Positions 6,899-16,203 of a DNA stretch of 62,193 nucleotides are shown in pieces (the first letter of the stretch is position 1; each line of letters starts with the position of its first letter). A program made the translations under genes and the position numbers. The DNA is from Myxococcales bacterium (GTDB taxonomy: Bacteria > Myxococcota_A > Polyangia > Polyangiales > Polyangiaceae): assembly GCA_016794345.1 (NCBI GenBank), contig JAEUKE010000253.1:1-62193 (forward strand). The letters are read 5' to 3'. Below the pieces are notes generated by a model that was not told the origin of the DNA, searched no databases, and saw nothing but the letters and a program-made list of their open reading frames with translations.

Positions 6899-8302
6899 TC
6901 AACCGATCTCCGCTTTCAGCTCCGTCAGGATGCCGTCGACGCTCTTCTTGGCATCGCCGAAGAGCATCTGCGTGCGCTCGTGGAAAAAGAGCGGGTTCTC
7001 GATGCCGGCGTAGCCGGCGGCCATGCCGCGCTTGGTGACGATGACGGCCTTGCTCTTCCACACCTCGAGGACGGGCATGCCGTAGATGGGGCTCGATACG
7101 TCGTCTTGTGCGCTCGGGTTCACGATGTCGTTTGCGCCCATGACGAGGACCACGTCGGTCGTGGGGAAGTCCTGGTTGATCTCGTCCATCTCGAGGACGA
7201 TGTCGTAAGGGACCTTGGCCTCCGCGAGGAGGACGTTCATGTGGCCCGGCAGGCGGCCCGCGACCGGGTGGATGGCGAAGCGGACGGTGGTGCCGCGCTT
7301 GCGGAGGATCGTCGCCACCTCGTAGAGCGGGTGCTGCGCCTGCGCCACCGCCATGCCGTAGCCGGGCACCACGATGACGCTCTTCGACTCGAGCAGCAGC
7401 TTGGCGACGCCCTTCGTGTCCGTCGAGCGGACCTCACCTTGTGGCTTCGCGCCGGCTGCGGGCGCTGCGCCCTCCGCGGTGCCGAAGCCACCGAAGACGA
7501 CGCTGAGGATCGACCGGTTCATCGCGCGGCACATGATGATGCTGAGGATCGCGCCGCTCGAGCCGACCAATGCGCCGGTGATGATGAGGAGATCGTTCTC
7601 GAGCATGAAGCCGGCGGCGGCCGCGGCCCAGCCGGAGTAGCTGTTGAGGAGCGAGACCACGACGGGCATGTCGGCGCCGCCGATGGCCATCACGAGGTGC
7701 ACGCCGAGCACCGCGGCGATGGCGGTCATCACGCCGAGGGCCCACAGGCCCGACGCGCCCGGCGCCTGGATGAACGGCACGAGCAAGACGAAGCTCACCG
7801 CGACCATCGTCGCGTTCGCCAGGTGTCGCGCCGGCAAGAGCAGCGGCTTGGACGAGATGCTCCCACGCAGCTTGCCGAACGCGACGACGGAGCCGGTGAA
7901 CGTCACCGCGCCGACGAGGACTCCGAGGAAGATCTCCACCTCGTGGATGGTCTTGGCGGCGCCGGAGAGCGAGCCCTCAGGCGAGAGGTAGGCCGCGAAG
8001 CCGACCAGGACGGCCGCGAGCCCGACGAAGCTGTGCAGGATGGCGACGAGCTCCGGCATGCTGGTCATGCCGACACGCTGCGCGAGCACCGCGCCTACGA
8101 GGCCACCGCCGACGAGCGCCGCAGTGAGCACGCCGTGACCGCCGGCGATGATCGCCGCCGTGCCGACCACGGCGAGCAACATGCCGATCATGCCGTAGAG
8201 GTTGCCGCGCTGCGCGGTGTCTTGCCGCGAGAGGCCGCCGAGGCTCCGGATGAACAGGATGCCGGCGACGAGGTAGAGCCCGGTGACGAGGCCAGCGCTC
8301 AT
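6899..8302 (-). CDS. pntB: NAD(P) transhydrogenase subunit beta
   Basis: This 467-residue membrane protein couples hydride transfer between NADH and NADP+ to proton translocation. Eight or nine hydrophobic segments fill the first 270 residues (for example LVTGLYLVAGILFIRSL and LYGMIGMLLAVVGTAAIIAG). The C-terminal NADP(H)-binding domain III carries VPGYGMAVAQAQHP, a PVAGRLPGHMNVLLAEA segment, VLVMGANDIVNPSA and FFHERTQMLFGDAKKS. Length agrees with E. coli PntB (462). I placed the start at the ATG at 8302 because the encoded MSAGLVTGLYLVAG is the normal PntB N-terminus and it overlaps the pntA stop by four bases (ATGA), implying translational coupling. Confidence 0.96.
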   Translation of the reverse strand: MSAGLVTGLYLVAGILFIRSLGGLSRQDTAQRGNLYGMIGMLLAVVGTAAIIAGGHGVLTAALVGGGLVGAVLAQRVGMTSMPELVAILHSFVGLAAVLVGFAAYLSPEGSLSGAAKTIHEVEIFLGVLVGAVTFTGSVVAFGKLRGSISSKPLLLPARHLANATMVAVSFVLLVPFIQAPGASGLWALGVMTAIAAVLGVHLVMAIGGADMPVVVSLLNSYSGWAAAAAGFMLENDLLIITGALVGSSGAILSIIMCRAMNRSILSVVFGGFGTAEGAAPAAGAKPQGEVRSTDTKGVAKLLLESKSVIVVPGYGMAVAQAQHPLYEVATILRKRGTTVRFAIHPVAGRLPGHMNVLLAEAKVPYDIVLEMDEINQDFPTTDVVLVMGANDIVNPSAQDDVSSPIYGMPVLEVWKSKAVIVTKRGMAAGYAGIENPLFFHERTQMLFGDAKKSVDGILTELKAEIG

Positions 8303-9912
8303 TTCTTCTCTCCCGGCTCCGACCGGATGAACATCTTCAGCATTCGTTGGGTGACCAAGAAGCCGCCTGCGACGTTGATGGCGGCGAGCAGGATGGCCAC
8401 GGCGGCGATGATCGTCGCGGGCTCCGCGAGCGGACCGGCCACCTTCAGCATGCCGCCGATGAGGATGATGCCGCTCACGGCGTTGGTGACGCTCATGAGC
8501 GGCGTGTGGAGGGCCGGTGTGACGTTCCAGACGACCTGCCAGCCGACGAAGCAGGCGAGCACGAACACGGTCAGGTGAGCGACGAAGGCACCCGGCGCGA
8601 AGTGGCTGGCGAGCGCGATGGCCGCCGCTGCCAGGAGCAGCGGCCAAGCGGGGACGGACAGCCTCGGCGCCGCGCCGTGCGCCTCGGCAGGCTTGGGAGC
8701 GGCAGGCTTGGTGGAGATGGGGCGCGCGCCCGGTCGCGAGCTCGGCGGCCGCTTCATCGACATGGGCTCCGCGGGCTTCTCGCGGCGAGGCGGAGGCCAG
8801 GTGATCTCGCCGTCTTTCATGATGAGGGCGCCGCGGACGACCTCGTCCTCCAGGTCGACGTGCCACGCCTTCGCACCGCCCATGTCCGCGAGCATGTGGC
8901 CCAGGTTCGCGCCGTAGAGCTGGCTGGCGGTCGGGGCGAGACGGCTCGGCAGATCGACGTAGCCGATGATCGTCACGCCGCGGTGGTTGGTGACCTTGCC
9001 GGGCTGGGTCAGCGCGCAGTTTCCGCCGTTCTCTGCCGCGAGGTCGACGATGACCGACCCCTTTCGCATGCTCTCGACCATCTCCGGCGTGATCAGCACC
9101 GGGGCCGGCTTCCCAGGGATGAGCGCGGTCGTGATGATGATGTCGACGTCGCGCGCCTGCTCGCCGAAGAGCGCCATCTCCGCGGCGATGAACGCCGGGC
9201 TCATCTCCTTGGCGTAGCCGCCCTCGCCCGCGCCTTCCTCCTCGTACTGGAGCTCGAGGAACTCGGCGCCCATGCTCTCGACTTGCTCCTTCACGCCCGG
9301 GCGCGTGTCGAACGCGCGGACGATCGCGCCGAGGCTCCTCGCGGCGCCGATGGCCGCGAGGCCGGCGACGCCGGCGCCGATGATCATGACCTTCGCCGGC
9401 GGCACCTTGCCGGCCGCCGTCATCTGCCCGGTGAAGAAGCGGCCGAAGAAGCTCGCCGCCTCGATGACCGCACGATACCCGGCGATGTTCGCCATGCTCG
9501 AGAGCGCGTCCATCTTCTGGGCGCGCGTGATGCGCGGGATCTGATCCATGGCCAGCACCGTCGCCTTGCGCTGCGACAGCCGAGCGAGCAGCTCCGGGTT
9601 CTTGCTGGGCCAGATGAACGAGATGAGCGTCGCGCCCTCGCGCAGGAGATCGGCCTCGTGGCCGCCGCCTTCGATCGGCTCCGGCGGGCGGACCTTCAGC
9701 ACCACGTCGACGGTGCCCCAGATGGTCGCCGCGTCGGGCGCGATCGTCGCACCTGCCGCCTCGTAGTCGGCGTCCTGGAACGACGCGAGCTCGCCCGCTC
9801 CGGTCTCGATGACGACATCGAAGCCGAGCAGGATGAGGCGTCGGGTATTCTCGGGCGTCGCAGCGACGCGACGCTCGCCCAGGCCGATTTCACGCGGGAT
9901 GCCGACCTTCAT
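8299..9912 (-). CDS. pntA: NAD(P) transhydrogenase subunit alpha
   Basis: This 537-residue protein is a fused alpha subunit. Residues 1-375 are the NAD(H)-binding domain I, starting with KVGIPREIGLGERRVAATP and showing a Rossmann segment VMIIGAGVAGLAAIGAARSL and RPGVKEQVESMGAEFLE. The C-terminus holds four hydrophobic helices of domain II (WPLLLAAAAIALASH, FVLACFVGWQVVW, AVSGIILIGGMLKVAG, IIAAVAILLAAINVAGGFLV). A Pro/Ala/Lys-rich linker of about 40 residues makes it longer than E. coli PntA (510). It is the first gene of the pntAB operon and diverges from murF with a 57-base gap that must hold both promoters. Confidence 0.96.
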   Translation of the reverse strand: MKVGIPREIGLGERRVAATPENTRRLILLGFDVVIETGAGELASFQDADYEAAGATIAPDAATIWGTVDVVLKVRPPEPIEGGGHEADLLREGATLISFIWPSKNPELLARLSQRKATVLAMDQIPRITRAQKMDALSSMANIAGYRAVIEAASFFGRFFTGQMTAAGKVPPAKVMIIGAGVAGLAAIGAARSLGAIVRAFDTRPGVKEQVESMGAEFLELQYEEEGAGEGGYAKEMSPAFIAAEMALFGEQARDVDIIITTALIPGKPAPVLITPEMVESMRKGSVIVDLAAENGGNCALTQPGKVTNHRGVTIIGYVDLPSRLAPTASQLYGANLGHMLADMGGAKAWHVDLEDEVVRGALIMKDGEITWPPPRREKPAEPMSMKRPPSSRPGARPISTKPAAPKPAEAHGAAPRLSVPAWPLLLAAAAIALASHFAPGAFVAHLTVFVLACFVGWQVVWNVTPALHTPLMSVTNAVSGIILIGGMLKVAGPLAEPATIIAAVAILLAAINVAGGFLVTQRMLKMFIRSEPGEKK

Positions 9913-9969
9913 TGCGCCGGCAGGCTACATCAAAGACAGGCGCGGGGGAGTCCTGGTAGAGAACGAAAG

Positions 9970-11421
9970 ATGGCGACGCCGCTCCCGAAGAACCGGGCAC
10001 CATTTTCGCTCGCGGAGATCGTCCTCGCGACCGGCGGCGAAGCGCTCGGCGGGAGCCCATCGGATCGCGCCGTCGGCGTCTCGTCGGACTCACGTACCGT
10101 CACGGCCGGTGAGGTCTTCGTTGCCCTTGTCGGCGATCGCTTCGACGGCCACGAGCACGCCCGGACCGCCGCCGAACGCGGCGCCGCGGTAATCGTCGCC
10201 TCGCGCCCGATCCAGGTTCCGTCCGGCACCCACGTCGTGCGGGTCGACGACACGCTCGCCGCGCTCGGCGCGCTCGGCCGAGCCCACCGGCGCCGCTGGG
10301 CCGGCCGCGGCGCCAAACGCGTCGTCGGGATCACCGGCTCCGCCGGGAAGACCACCACGCGTCATGTGGTCGCCGCGCTCCTCGGCAACCTCGGCCGGCG
10401 TGTGCTCGCGTCGGTCGGGAACCTGAACAACGCGATCGGCGTCCCGCACGTCCTCTTCTGCCTCGACGACAATCATGACGATGCCGTCATTGAAATCGGC
10501 ATGAGCACCCCAGGGGAGATCTTGCGCACCGCCGCGCTCGTCGAGCCCGACGCCGGGGTCGTCACGCTCGTCTCCGACGCACACACCGAAGGGGTCGGAT
10601 CCATCTGGGGCGTGCTCCGCGAGAAGAGCTCCCTGTTCGAGACGGTTCGCCCCGGTGGCCTCGTCGTCGTGAACGCAGACGACGCGGGCGCGCGGGCCGC
10701 GCTGGTGCGCGCCGCCGGTCGGCGGCACCTGCTCTACGGAGAGGCGAATGACGCGGACGTGCGACTCGTCCGGCGCGTGGCCAGGGGCCTCGCTGGCTCG
10801 GACCTGACGCTGGAGATCAGGCGAGCATCAGGCGAGCCCACGCGGGTCGAAATGAGCATCCCGCTGCTCGGGGCCGCGGGCGCCTACGCCGCTCTGGCCG
10901 CGGCCTCCGTCGCGATCGGCTTCGACGACACCCTCGCCGATCGGCCCGAGGTGCTCTCACGCGTGCTCGCGGACGTCGGCGGTGCCGAGGGCGGCCGGCT
11001 CTCACCACGCGTCGCGGCGGACGGCACGCTCGTCATCGACGACGCCTACAACGCCAACCCAGCGTCCATGATCGCCAGCATCCGCGCCGCGCGCGAGATC
11101 GCCGACGCCGAGGGCCGGCGCCTCGTGCTCGTCCTGGGGGTCATGCGGGAGCTCGGTGCGCGTTCGGACGAGCTCCACGCCGAGGTCGGCGCCGCCGCGG
11201 CCGCCGCGAGCCCTGCGGCGCTGGTCGTCGTCTCGACCGAGGCCATGGCGCGCGCGGCCGAGGCCGCCGGGGCGTCCCCGAAGCTGGCCGCCGACGCGAC
11301 GGCCGCGGTCGAGGTAGCCTCGACGCTCGTTTCGCCCGGAGACGTCGTCTTGGTCAAAGCGTCGAACTCGCTCGGTCTGTCCCTAGTCGCGGCCCGCCTG
11401 GCCGAACGCACGAACCCATGA
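9970..11421 (+). CDS. murF: UDP-N-acetylmuramoyl-tripeptide--D-alanyl-D-alanine ligase
   Basis: This 483-residue enzyme adds D-Ala-D-Ala to the UDP-MurNAc tripeptide in peptidoglycan synthesis. The N-terminal substrate domain has GVSSDSRTVTAGEVFVAL. The ATP loop reads GITGSAGKTTTRH at about 118-130, followed by SVGNLNNAIGVPHVL and IEIGMSTPGEI. The C-terminal domain contains IDDAYNANPASMIAS and VLGVMRELG. The frame is open far upstream, but the ATG at 9970 gives the expected N-terminus, preceded by a GAACGAAAG stretch, and the upstream part overlaps pntA. The gene ends ATGA, overlapping murD by 4 bases. murE and mraY, which normally lie beside murF, are not here. Confidence 0.95.
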   Translation: MATPLPKNRAPFSLAEIVLATGGEALGGSPSDRAVGVSSDSRTVTAGEVFVALVGDRFDGHEHARTAAERGAAVIVASRPIQVPSGTHVVRVDDTLAALGALGRAHRRRWAGRGAKRVVGITGSAGKTTTRHVVAALLGNLGRRVLASVGNLNNAIGVPHVLFCLDDNHDDAVIEIGMSTPGEILRTAALVEPDAGVVTLVSDAHTEGVGSIWGVLREKSSLFETVRPGGLVVVNADDAGARAALVRAAGRRHLLYGEANDADVRLVRRVARGLAGSDLTLEIRRASGEPTRVEMSIPLLGAAGAYAALAAASVAIGFDDTLADRPEVLSRVLADVGGAEGGRLSPRVAADGTLVIDDAYNANPASMIASIRAAREIADAEGRRLVLVLGVMRELGARSDELHAEVGAAAAAASPAALVVVSTEAMARAAEAAGASPKLAADATAAVEVASTLVSPGDVVLVKASNSLGLSLVAARLAERTNP

Positions 11422-12788
11422 ACGACGAAGCCTTCAAGAACAAGCTCGCCTCCTCCACCGTCGTCGTCGTGGGCCTCGGCCGGAGCGGCGTCGCCGCGGC
11501 CAAGCTCGCGAAGAAACACGGGGCCCGCGTGGTCGGAACCGACAGCGCCCCACACGACCGGCTCTCGGCCGAGGCGCTCGCGCTCGAGCTCGCGGATATC
11601 GAGGTGCTCGCGGGCGGCCACGCCCACGTCGCCTTCGATGAGGCCGACATCATCGTCATGTCACCCGGCGTCCCGGCGATCCCCGCGGTGGACGCCGCCG
11701 AGATGGTCGGCACGGAGGTCATCGGCGAGATCGAGCTCGCGTTCCGGCTCCTGCCACCTCGGCCCATCGTGGCCATCGGCGGCTCGAACGGAAAGACGAC
11801 GACCACCACGCTGGCCGGGGAGCTCCTGCGCGCGCTCGGCAAGAAGCCCTTCGTGGGAGGCAACATCGGCACGCCGCCCGCCGAGATCCTGGAGGACGGG
11901 ACGATCGACGGACACGACGTGCTGGTCCTCGAGCTCTCGAGCTTCCAATGCGAGCGCATGCCGCGCTTCCGACCCAATCGAGCGGCTCTCCTGAACGTCA
12001 CGCCCAACCACCTCGACCGGTACACGGGCTTCGATGCGTACGCGCACGCCAAGGGGAACATGTTCGCGAACCAGACCCCCGACGACGCGGCCGTCTACCC
12101 GGAGGGGGACTCGACGTGCGCGCGCGAGGCCGCTCGCGGGAAAGCCCAGCCCATCACCTTCGGCTCGTCCAACGAGCCCGGCGCGGCGTTCACCTTCGAT
12201 CGAGAGGCGATCGTCGATCGCGCGCGCGGCGTACGCTACCTCCGCAAAGACATCCGCCTCGTCGGCGATCACAACGCCGCGAACATCTGCGCCGTGCTCG
12301 GCCTCGTGGCCGATCTGTCCCCTCCGCCGGACGTCGTCCGCGACGTGCTCGCTCGGTTCGAGGGTCTCCCCCACCGCGTCTCGTTCGTCCGCGAGCGCGA
12401 GGGCGTCACCTATTACGACGACTCGAAGGCGACGAGCGTGGGGGCGGTCGTCGCCGCCATCGAGGGGCTGTCCCAGGACAAGGTGGTGCTCGTCGCGGGG
12501 GGCCGGGACAAGCTCGGCTCCTACGATCCGCTCGTCTCCGCGCTGCGGAAGCGCGGACGCGCCGCCGTGCTCATCGGGGAGGCGGCAGATCGGATCGCCG
12601 CGGCGATCGGCGACGCCGTCCCCGTCGAGCGCGCCGCGACGATGGAAGAGGCGGTCGGGATGGCCGCCGCCCGAGCCGAGCGGGGCGACGCCGTCTTGCT
12701 CTCGCCTGCCTGCTCGTCCTTCGACATGTTCCGCGACTACAAGCACCGCGGCGACGCGTTCGTCGACGCGGTGCTCAAGCTCCCCTGA
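11418..12788 (+). CDS. murD: UDP-N-acetylmuramoylalanine--D-glutamate ligase
   Basis: This 456-residue cytoplasmic ligase adds D-Glu to UDP-MurNAc-L-Ala. The N-terminal Rossmann domain starts STVVVVGLGRSGVAAAKLA. The ATP loop is IGGSNGKTTTTTLAGELL (about 118-135), followed by VGGNIGTPPAEIL, VLELSSFQCE and LLNVTPNHLDRY. The C-terminal domain has YYDDSKATSVGAVVAAIEG, VLVAGGRDKLGSY and LLSPACSSFDMFRDYKHRG. All hallmark residues are present. It overlaps murF by four bases, so murF and murD are coupled. The direct murF-murD junction without mraY is not the usual dcw order. It converges with the small heat-shock gene, whose frame overlaps the murD end by 14 bases. Confidence 0.96.
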   Translation: MNDEAFKNKLASSTVVVVGLGRSGVAAAKLAKKHGARVVGTDSAPHDRLSAEALALELADIEVLAGGHAHVAFDEADIIVMSPGVPAIPAVDAAEMVGTEVIGEIELAFRLLPPRPIVAIGGSNGKTTTTTLAGELLRALGKKPFVGGNIGTPPAEILEDGTIDGHDVLVLELSSFQCERMPRFRPNRAALLNVTPNHLDRYTGFDAYAHAKGNMFANQTPDDAAVYPEGDSTCAREAARGKAQPITFGSSNEPGAAFTFDREAIVDRARGVRYLRKDIRLVGDHNAANICAVLGLVADLSPPPDVVRDVLARFEGLPHRVSFVREREGVTYYDDSKATSVGAVVAAIEGLSQDKVVLVAGGRDKLGSYDPLVSALRKRGRAAVLIGEAADRIAAAIGDAVPVERAATMEEAVGMAAARAERGDAVLLSPACSSFDMFRDYKHRGDAFVDAVLKLP

Positions 12789-13428
12789 CCGCGAACGCGG
12801 TGCTAGTCCCGTGGAAACGGAGTTTCCACGCTAGAAGAAACGAGTCCCCTCCGGAACATACTGCCACTTCGCCCGAGAATTCGGGCCGCCTTCGCCCCGT
12901 CAGGGGCGGCCCGAATTCTTCAAGAAATGATGGTTCCAGGGCACTAGGCCGCGTCTTCATACCTGGCAGGTCTCTCCCTACATCGGGCACCTCGCTGGCT
13001 TTGAAGACGGGTCCTACAGCGTTCTCTTGCGCTTCATTACCGGGCACGCTCGAGCCGTCCGACGTGGGCGGCTTCGACAATCGAATGCGGAGGACGCCAC
13101 GCTCGAGCTCGAACGGGGGGTCCACCTCCAGGGGGAATGGGAGCGGAATGGCGCGCCGGAACGGTCCGCGGGGGATCTCGGAGTGGAACGACACCCCGCC
13201 GCTCGGCTCGCGGCGCGTGCCCTCAACCAAGATCCCCTCGTGCAGGCGCACGATCGTCACGTCCTCCTCCGCCACGTCGGGGAGGTGGATCTCGATCAGG
13301 ACAACACCGTCATTTGCAAACACGTCGACCGGTGGCTCGAACGCCGACCGGGGCGGCGCAACCTCCGAAAACAACACGTCCATGTTGCGCTCTTCCGGCG
13401 CCTCGCCCCGCTCCACCCCTTGCGTCAT
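12775..13428 (-). CDS. Hsp20/alpha-crystallin-type small chaperone with an aberrant C-terminus
   Basis: Residues about 30-115 match an alpha-crystallin domain: PPVDVFANDGVVLIEIHLPD, EDVTIVRLHEGILVEGTR, and an ending FELERGVLRIRLSKPP. The start at 13428 gives MTQGVERGEAPEERNMD; an ATG at 13443 or at the internal Met (about 13383) is possible. A typical family member would end soon after RIRL, but this frame goes on for about 100 residues of low-complexity sequence. It passes through a 14-bp-arm palindrome (12877-12918) and a 46-bp repeat (12801-12846) before stopping inside murD. The last 35-40 residues (LLAWKLRFHGTSTAFAVRG region) are translated repeat and probably not native. The gene may have lost its original stop. 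It could act as an ATP-independent holdase. Confidence 0.65.
   Translation of the reverse strand: MTQGVERGEAPEERNMDVLFSEVAPPRSAFEPPVDVFANDGVVLIEIHLPDVAEEDVTIVRLHEGILVEGTRREPSGGVSFHSEIPRGPFRRAIPLPFPLEVDPPFELERGVLRIRLSKPPTSDGSSVPGNEAQENAVGPVFKASEVPDVGRDLPGMKTRPSALEPSFLEEFGPPLTGRRRPEFSGEVAVCSGGDSFLLAWKLRFHGTSTAFAVRGA
12801..12846. repeat. 46-bp element with a 9-bp stem, inverted copy 49 kb away
   Basis: The element contains CGTGGAAAC (12810-12818), loop GGA, and GTTTCCACG (12822-12830), a perfect 9-bp hairpin. The 30 bases 12801-12830 match the reverse complement of 62001-62030 at 29 of 30 positions, and the next 16 bases match at 11 of 16. Both copies lie just downstream of a plus-strand gene. 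This suggests a dispersed REP-like or non-autonomous mobile element. Confidence 0.75.
12877..12918. terminator. Large GC-rich hairpin between murD and the Hsp20 gene
   Basis: GAATTCGGGCCGCC (12877-12890) and GGCGGCCCGAATTC (12905-12918) form a perfect 14-bp stem with a 14-base loop. It lies in the convergent murD/Hsp20 interval and could end either transcript, although no run of T follows on either strand. The minus-strand Hsp20 frame reads through it. Confidence 0.5.
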
Positions 13429-13596
13429 GGTGGGGCGGCCCACTGCAACTAGGGGACCACGCGGACCGCGCTGACAAAGGCCGGCTCGAGCCGTTTCCCG
13501 ATGTGGCAGGGCGCCGCCTTGAGGTCATTTGACGCGCACAGGGCAGCGGCAAGGAGTGTCCTCGCGCCGCCGTCCGACTTATCCTGCCGCCTGATC

Positions 13597-16203
13597 ATGG
13601 CTCCCCCTCGATCCTGGCGACCGGAGCACCCCCTGATCGGGAGGCTGCTGGCGAACCGCTACCAGGTCGCGTCGTTCATTCGGGAAGGCGGGATGGCCCA
13701 GGTCTTCTGCGGCATCCAGGACGAGGCGCCGCAGCACGTCGCGATCAAGGTCGTACACCCGGAGCTCGCCGAGGACCCGGAGGTCGTGGCCCGGTTCCTG
13801 CGCGAGGCAGAGGTCGCCGCGCGCCTCGTGCACCCGAACATCGTCCGCATCGTCGAGGTGGGCGAGGACGGGGACCTGCTCTACATGGTGATGGAGCTGC
13901 TCTTCGGCGAGGACCTATCCGCGCCCATCAAACAACGCGGCTCCTTCTCGGAGGCGCGCGCCGCGCAGATCATCCTCCAGGTCTGCGCCGCCCTGGATCA
14001 CGCGCACCAGCGGGGCGTCATCCACCGAGACGTCAAGCCGGAGAACATCATGATCTGCCGGCAGCCCGACGACCCGCTGCGCGAGGTCGTGAAGGTGCTC
14101 GACTTCGGGATCGCCAAGGTGCTCGACACCAAACACGACGTGGCGCTGCCGACCGAGGCGCCGACCTCGGTTCGCTCCGTGCTCACGCGGGTCGGCACGC
14201 TCGTGGGCACGCCCGCGTACGTCTCGCCCGAGCAGGGCCGCGCGGAGCCGTTCGATCATCGCGCCGACATCTATTCGACGGGCGTCGTCCTGTACGAGCT
14301 CGTGTGTGGCCGTCCGCCGTTCGAGGGACAGACACCCCTCCAGATCGTGGCGAAACACGTCCACGAGCAGCCGCCGCCGCCGAGCTCCCATTGTGCGGTA
14401 CACCCCGGGCTGGAATCGCTCATCCTGCGCACCTTGTCGAAGCAGCCGGCTGACCGGCCGCAGTCGGCCCGCGCGCTCGCGGCCGAGCTCGAGCGCCTCC
14501 TGCCGCAGCTCTCCGCCGCGCCGATCGAGCGGTGGATCCAGCCGCCTTCGAGCCCACAGGTGGAGTGGAGCGCAGCGCTCTCGCCCACGGTGGGTGTTCC
14601 GTCGCGACCGGCGGTCCCGCCGGTCGCGGACGCCTTCGACGACGCCCGGACGAAGAAGATCGATCTGCCGCCCGCGTCGGTCCCTTCGGTGTCGAGCCCG
14701 CGTCGGCACCACGTCGACTACCGCCCCGACCATCCTTTCCTCGGCCGCGTGCTCAACAACCGCTTCCAGCTCGTCGCGTTCATGCGCGAAGGCGGCATGG
14801 GCCAGGTCTTCAGCGGGACGCAGCAGCAGAGCCCGCGCAACGTGGCGATCAAGATCATCCACCCCGAGCTCGCGAAGGAGGGCGAGGTCGTCTCGCGGTT
14901 CCTGCGCGAGGCGAAGCTCGCAGCGCGGCTCCACCACCGCAACATCGTCCGCATTCTCGCCGTCGGCCAGGACGCGGATCTGTTGTACCTGGTGATGGAG
15001 CTGCTCTTCGGCGACGACCTCTTCGCGCCGATCAAACAGCGAGGGTCCTTCACCGAGGCGCGCGCTGCCAAGATCCTCATCGAGGTGTGTGAAGCGCTGC
15101 AACACGCACACGATCAAGGTGTCGTCCACCGCGACATCAAGCCCGAGAACGTGATGCTCTGCCGCCAGCCGGAGGCGCCCTTCGAGGAGGTGGTGAAGGT
15201 CCTCGACTTCGGCATCGCCAAGGTCCTCGACGCCTCGCCTACCGCGGCCTTGCCGCTCGACGCACCGACGGGCCTCCGTTCCGCGCTGACCCGGGTCGGC
15301 CAGCTGGTCGGAACCCCGGGGTACATGTCGCCCGAGCAGGGAACGGCGCAGCCGATCGATCATCGGTCGGACATCTATTCGGCGGGCGTGTTGCTCTACG
15401 AGATGGTCGCCGGTCGACCGCCGTTCGAAGGTGAGACGCCGCTGCAGATCGTCGCTCGCCACGTGCAGGAAACACCACGCCCGCCGAGCGCGCACGCGCC
15501 CGTTCATCCGCGGCTCGAGAGCCTCATCCTGCACATGCTGGCGAAGAACCCCGCGGCGCGGCCGGCGACCGCGCGGGCCGTGGCCGACGAGCTCCGCCGG
15601 CTGTTGCCCGAGCTCTCGGCGGTCGCGGGCGTCGCCGGTGCGCCGGTGGATCGGTGGCTGAACAGAACGCAACGCAAGCCCGCGCTCGACGTGATGCCGG
15701 CGCAACAAGAGCGGATGAACCGCGCGACGCTGCGGAGCGAGTCGCATCCGCCAGGCCCCGCCACGCCGGCCGCGGTCAACAGGCAGCCATCGGCGCCGCC
15801 GGTGTCGAGCCAACCGACGCGACAGTCGGCGCCGCCGCCTTCGACCCCGCAACCGGCGGCGGCCCCCGCGCCGGCTCCGGCGCCCGACGTCGCCGCGCTG
15901 CGCGCGATGAAACAGACGCTTCCCCTCAAGGGCAAGCCGCTGCTCCCGGCAGCCGTCTCCGACGCGCTGCGGACACTCCCCATCGACGGGCCGCAGCGCG
16001 CGCCCACGAACGGAGGCCAGGCGAACGCGGCTGATGGGCGCTCGGCGCCGCCAGCGGTGCCGGCGCACGTTCCCGACCGGAGGCTCCAAGCCAAGGTGGA
16101 CAGCCTCGCCCGCACGCAGCGCGTGCTCATGATTCTGGTCGTGGTGGCCTTCAGCGTGATCGCCGCTCTGGTCGTGGCCCTGCTGCTGAAGGAAAGACGT
16201 TGA
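13597..16203 (+). CDS. Membrane-anchored protein with two tandem Ser/Thr kinase domains
   Basis: This 868-residue protein carries two complete Hanks-type kinase domains. Kinase 1 (about 21-290) has GGMAQVF, VAIK with Lys51, HRDVKPEN (HRD at 143-145), DFG at 169-171 and GTPAYVSPEQ. Kinase 2 (about 388-655) has GGMGQVF, VAIK, HRDIKPEN (HRD 511-513), DFGIAK and GTPGYMSPEQ. The domains are very alike, including the KQRGSF--ARAA segment, so they arose by internal duplication. A Pro/Ala-rich stretch (about 670-830) leads to a C-terminal membrane helix (LMILVVVAFSVIAALVVALLL), placing both kinases in the cytoplasm. I used the ATG at 13597; the frame is open upstream but begins outside any domain. 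The stop overlaps the next gene's ATG (TGATG), implying coupling with the YqiJ-like protein. Confidence 0.92.
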   Translation: MAPPRSWRPEHPLIGRLLANRYQVASFIREGGMAQVFCGIQDEAPQHVAIKVVHPELAEDPEVVARFLREAEVAARLVHPNIVRIVEVGEDGDLLYMVMELLFGEDLSAPIKQRGSFSEARAAQIILQVCAALDHAHQRGVIHRDVKPENIMICRQPDDPLREVVKVLDFGIAKVLDTKHDVALPTEAPTSVRSVLTRVGTLVGTPAYVSPEQGRAEPFDHRADIYSTGVVLYELVCGRPPFEGQTPLQIVAKHVHEQPPPPSSHCAVHPGLESLILRTLSKQPADRPQSARALAAELERLLPQLSAAPIERWIQPPSSPQVEWSAALSPTVGVPSRPAVPPVADAFDDARTKKIDLPPASVPSVSSPRRHHVDYRPDHPFLGRVLNNRFQLVAFMREGGMGQVFSGTQQQSPRNVAIKIIHPELAKEGEVVSRFLREAKLAARLHHRNIVRILAVGQDADLLYLVMELLFGDDLFAPIKQRGSFTEARAAKILIEVCEALQHAHDQGVVHRDIKPENVMLCRQPEAPFEEVVKVLDFGIAKVLDASPTAALPLDAPTGLRSALTRVGQLVGTPGYMSPEQGTAQPIDHRSDIYSAGVLLYEMVAGRPPFEGETPLQIVARHVQETPRPPSAHAPVHPRLESLILHMLAKNPAARPATARAVADELRRLLPELSAVAGVAGAPVDRWLNRTQRKPALDVMPAQQERMNRATLRSESHPPGPATPAAVNRQPSAPPVSSQPTRQSAPPPSTPQPAAAPAPAPAPDVAALRAMKQTLPLKGKPLLPAAVSDALRTLPIDGPQRAPTNGGQANAADGRSAPPAVPAHVPDRRLQAKVDSLARTQRVLMILVVVAFSVIAALVVALLLKERR

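Noticed and set aside
8347..9969. Extended upstream start for murF (over 500 extra codons)
   Set aside because: The extra part overlaps pntA on the opposite strand and reads as Arg/Asp/His-rich noise; the ATG at 9970 gives the normal MurF N-terminus.
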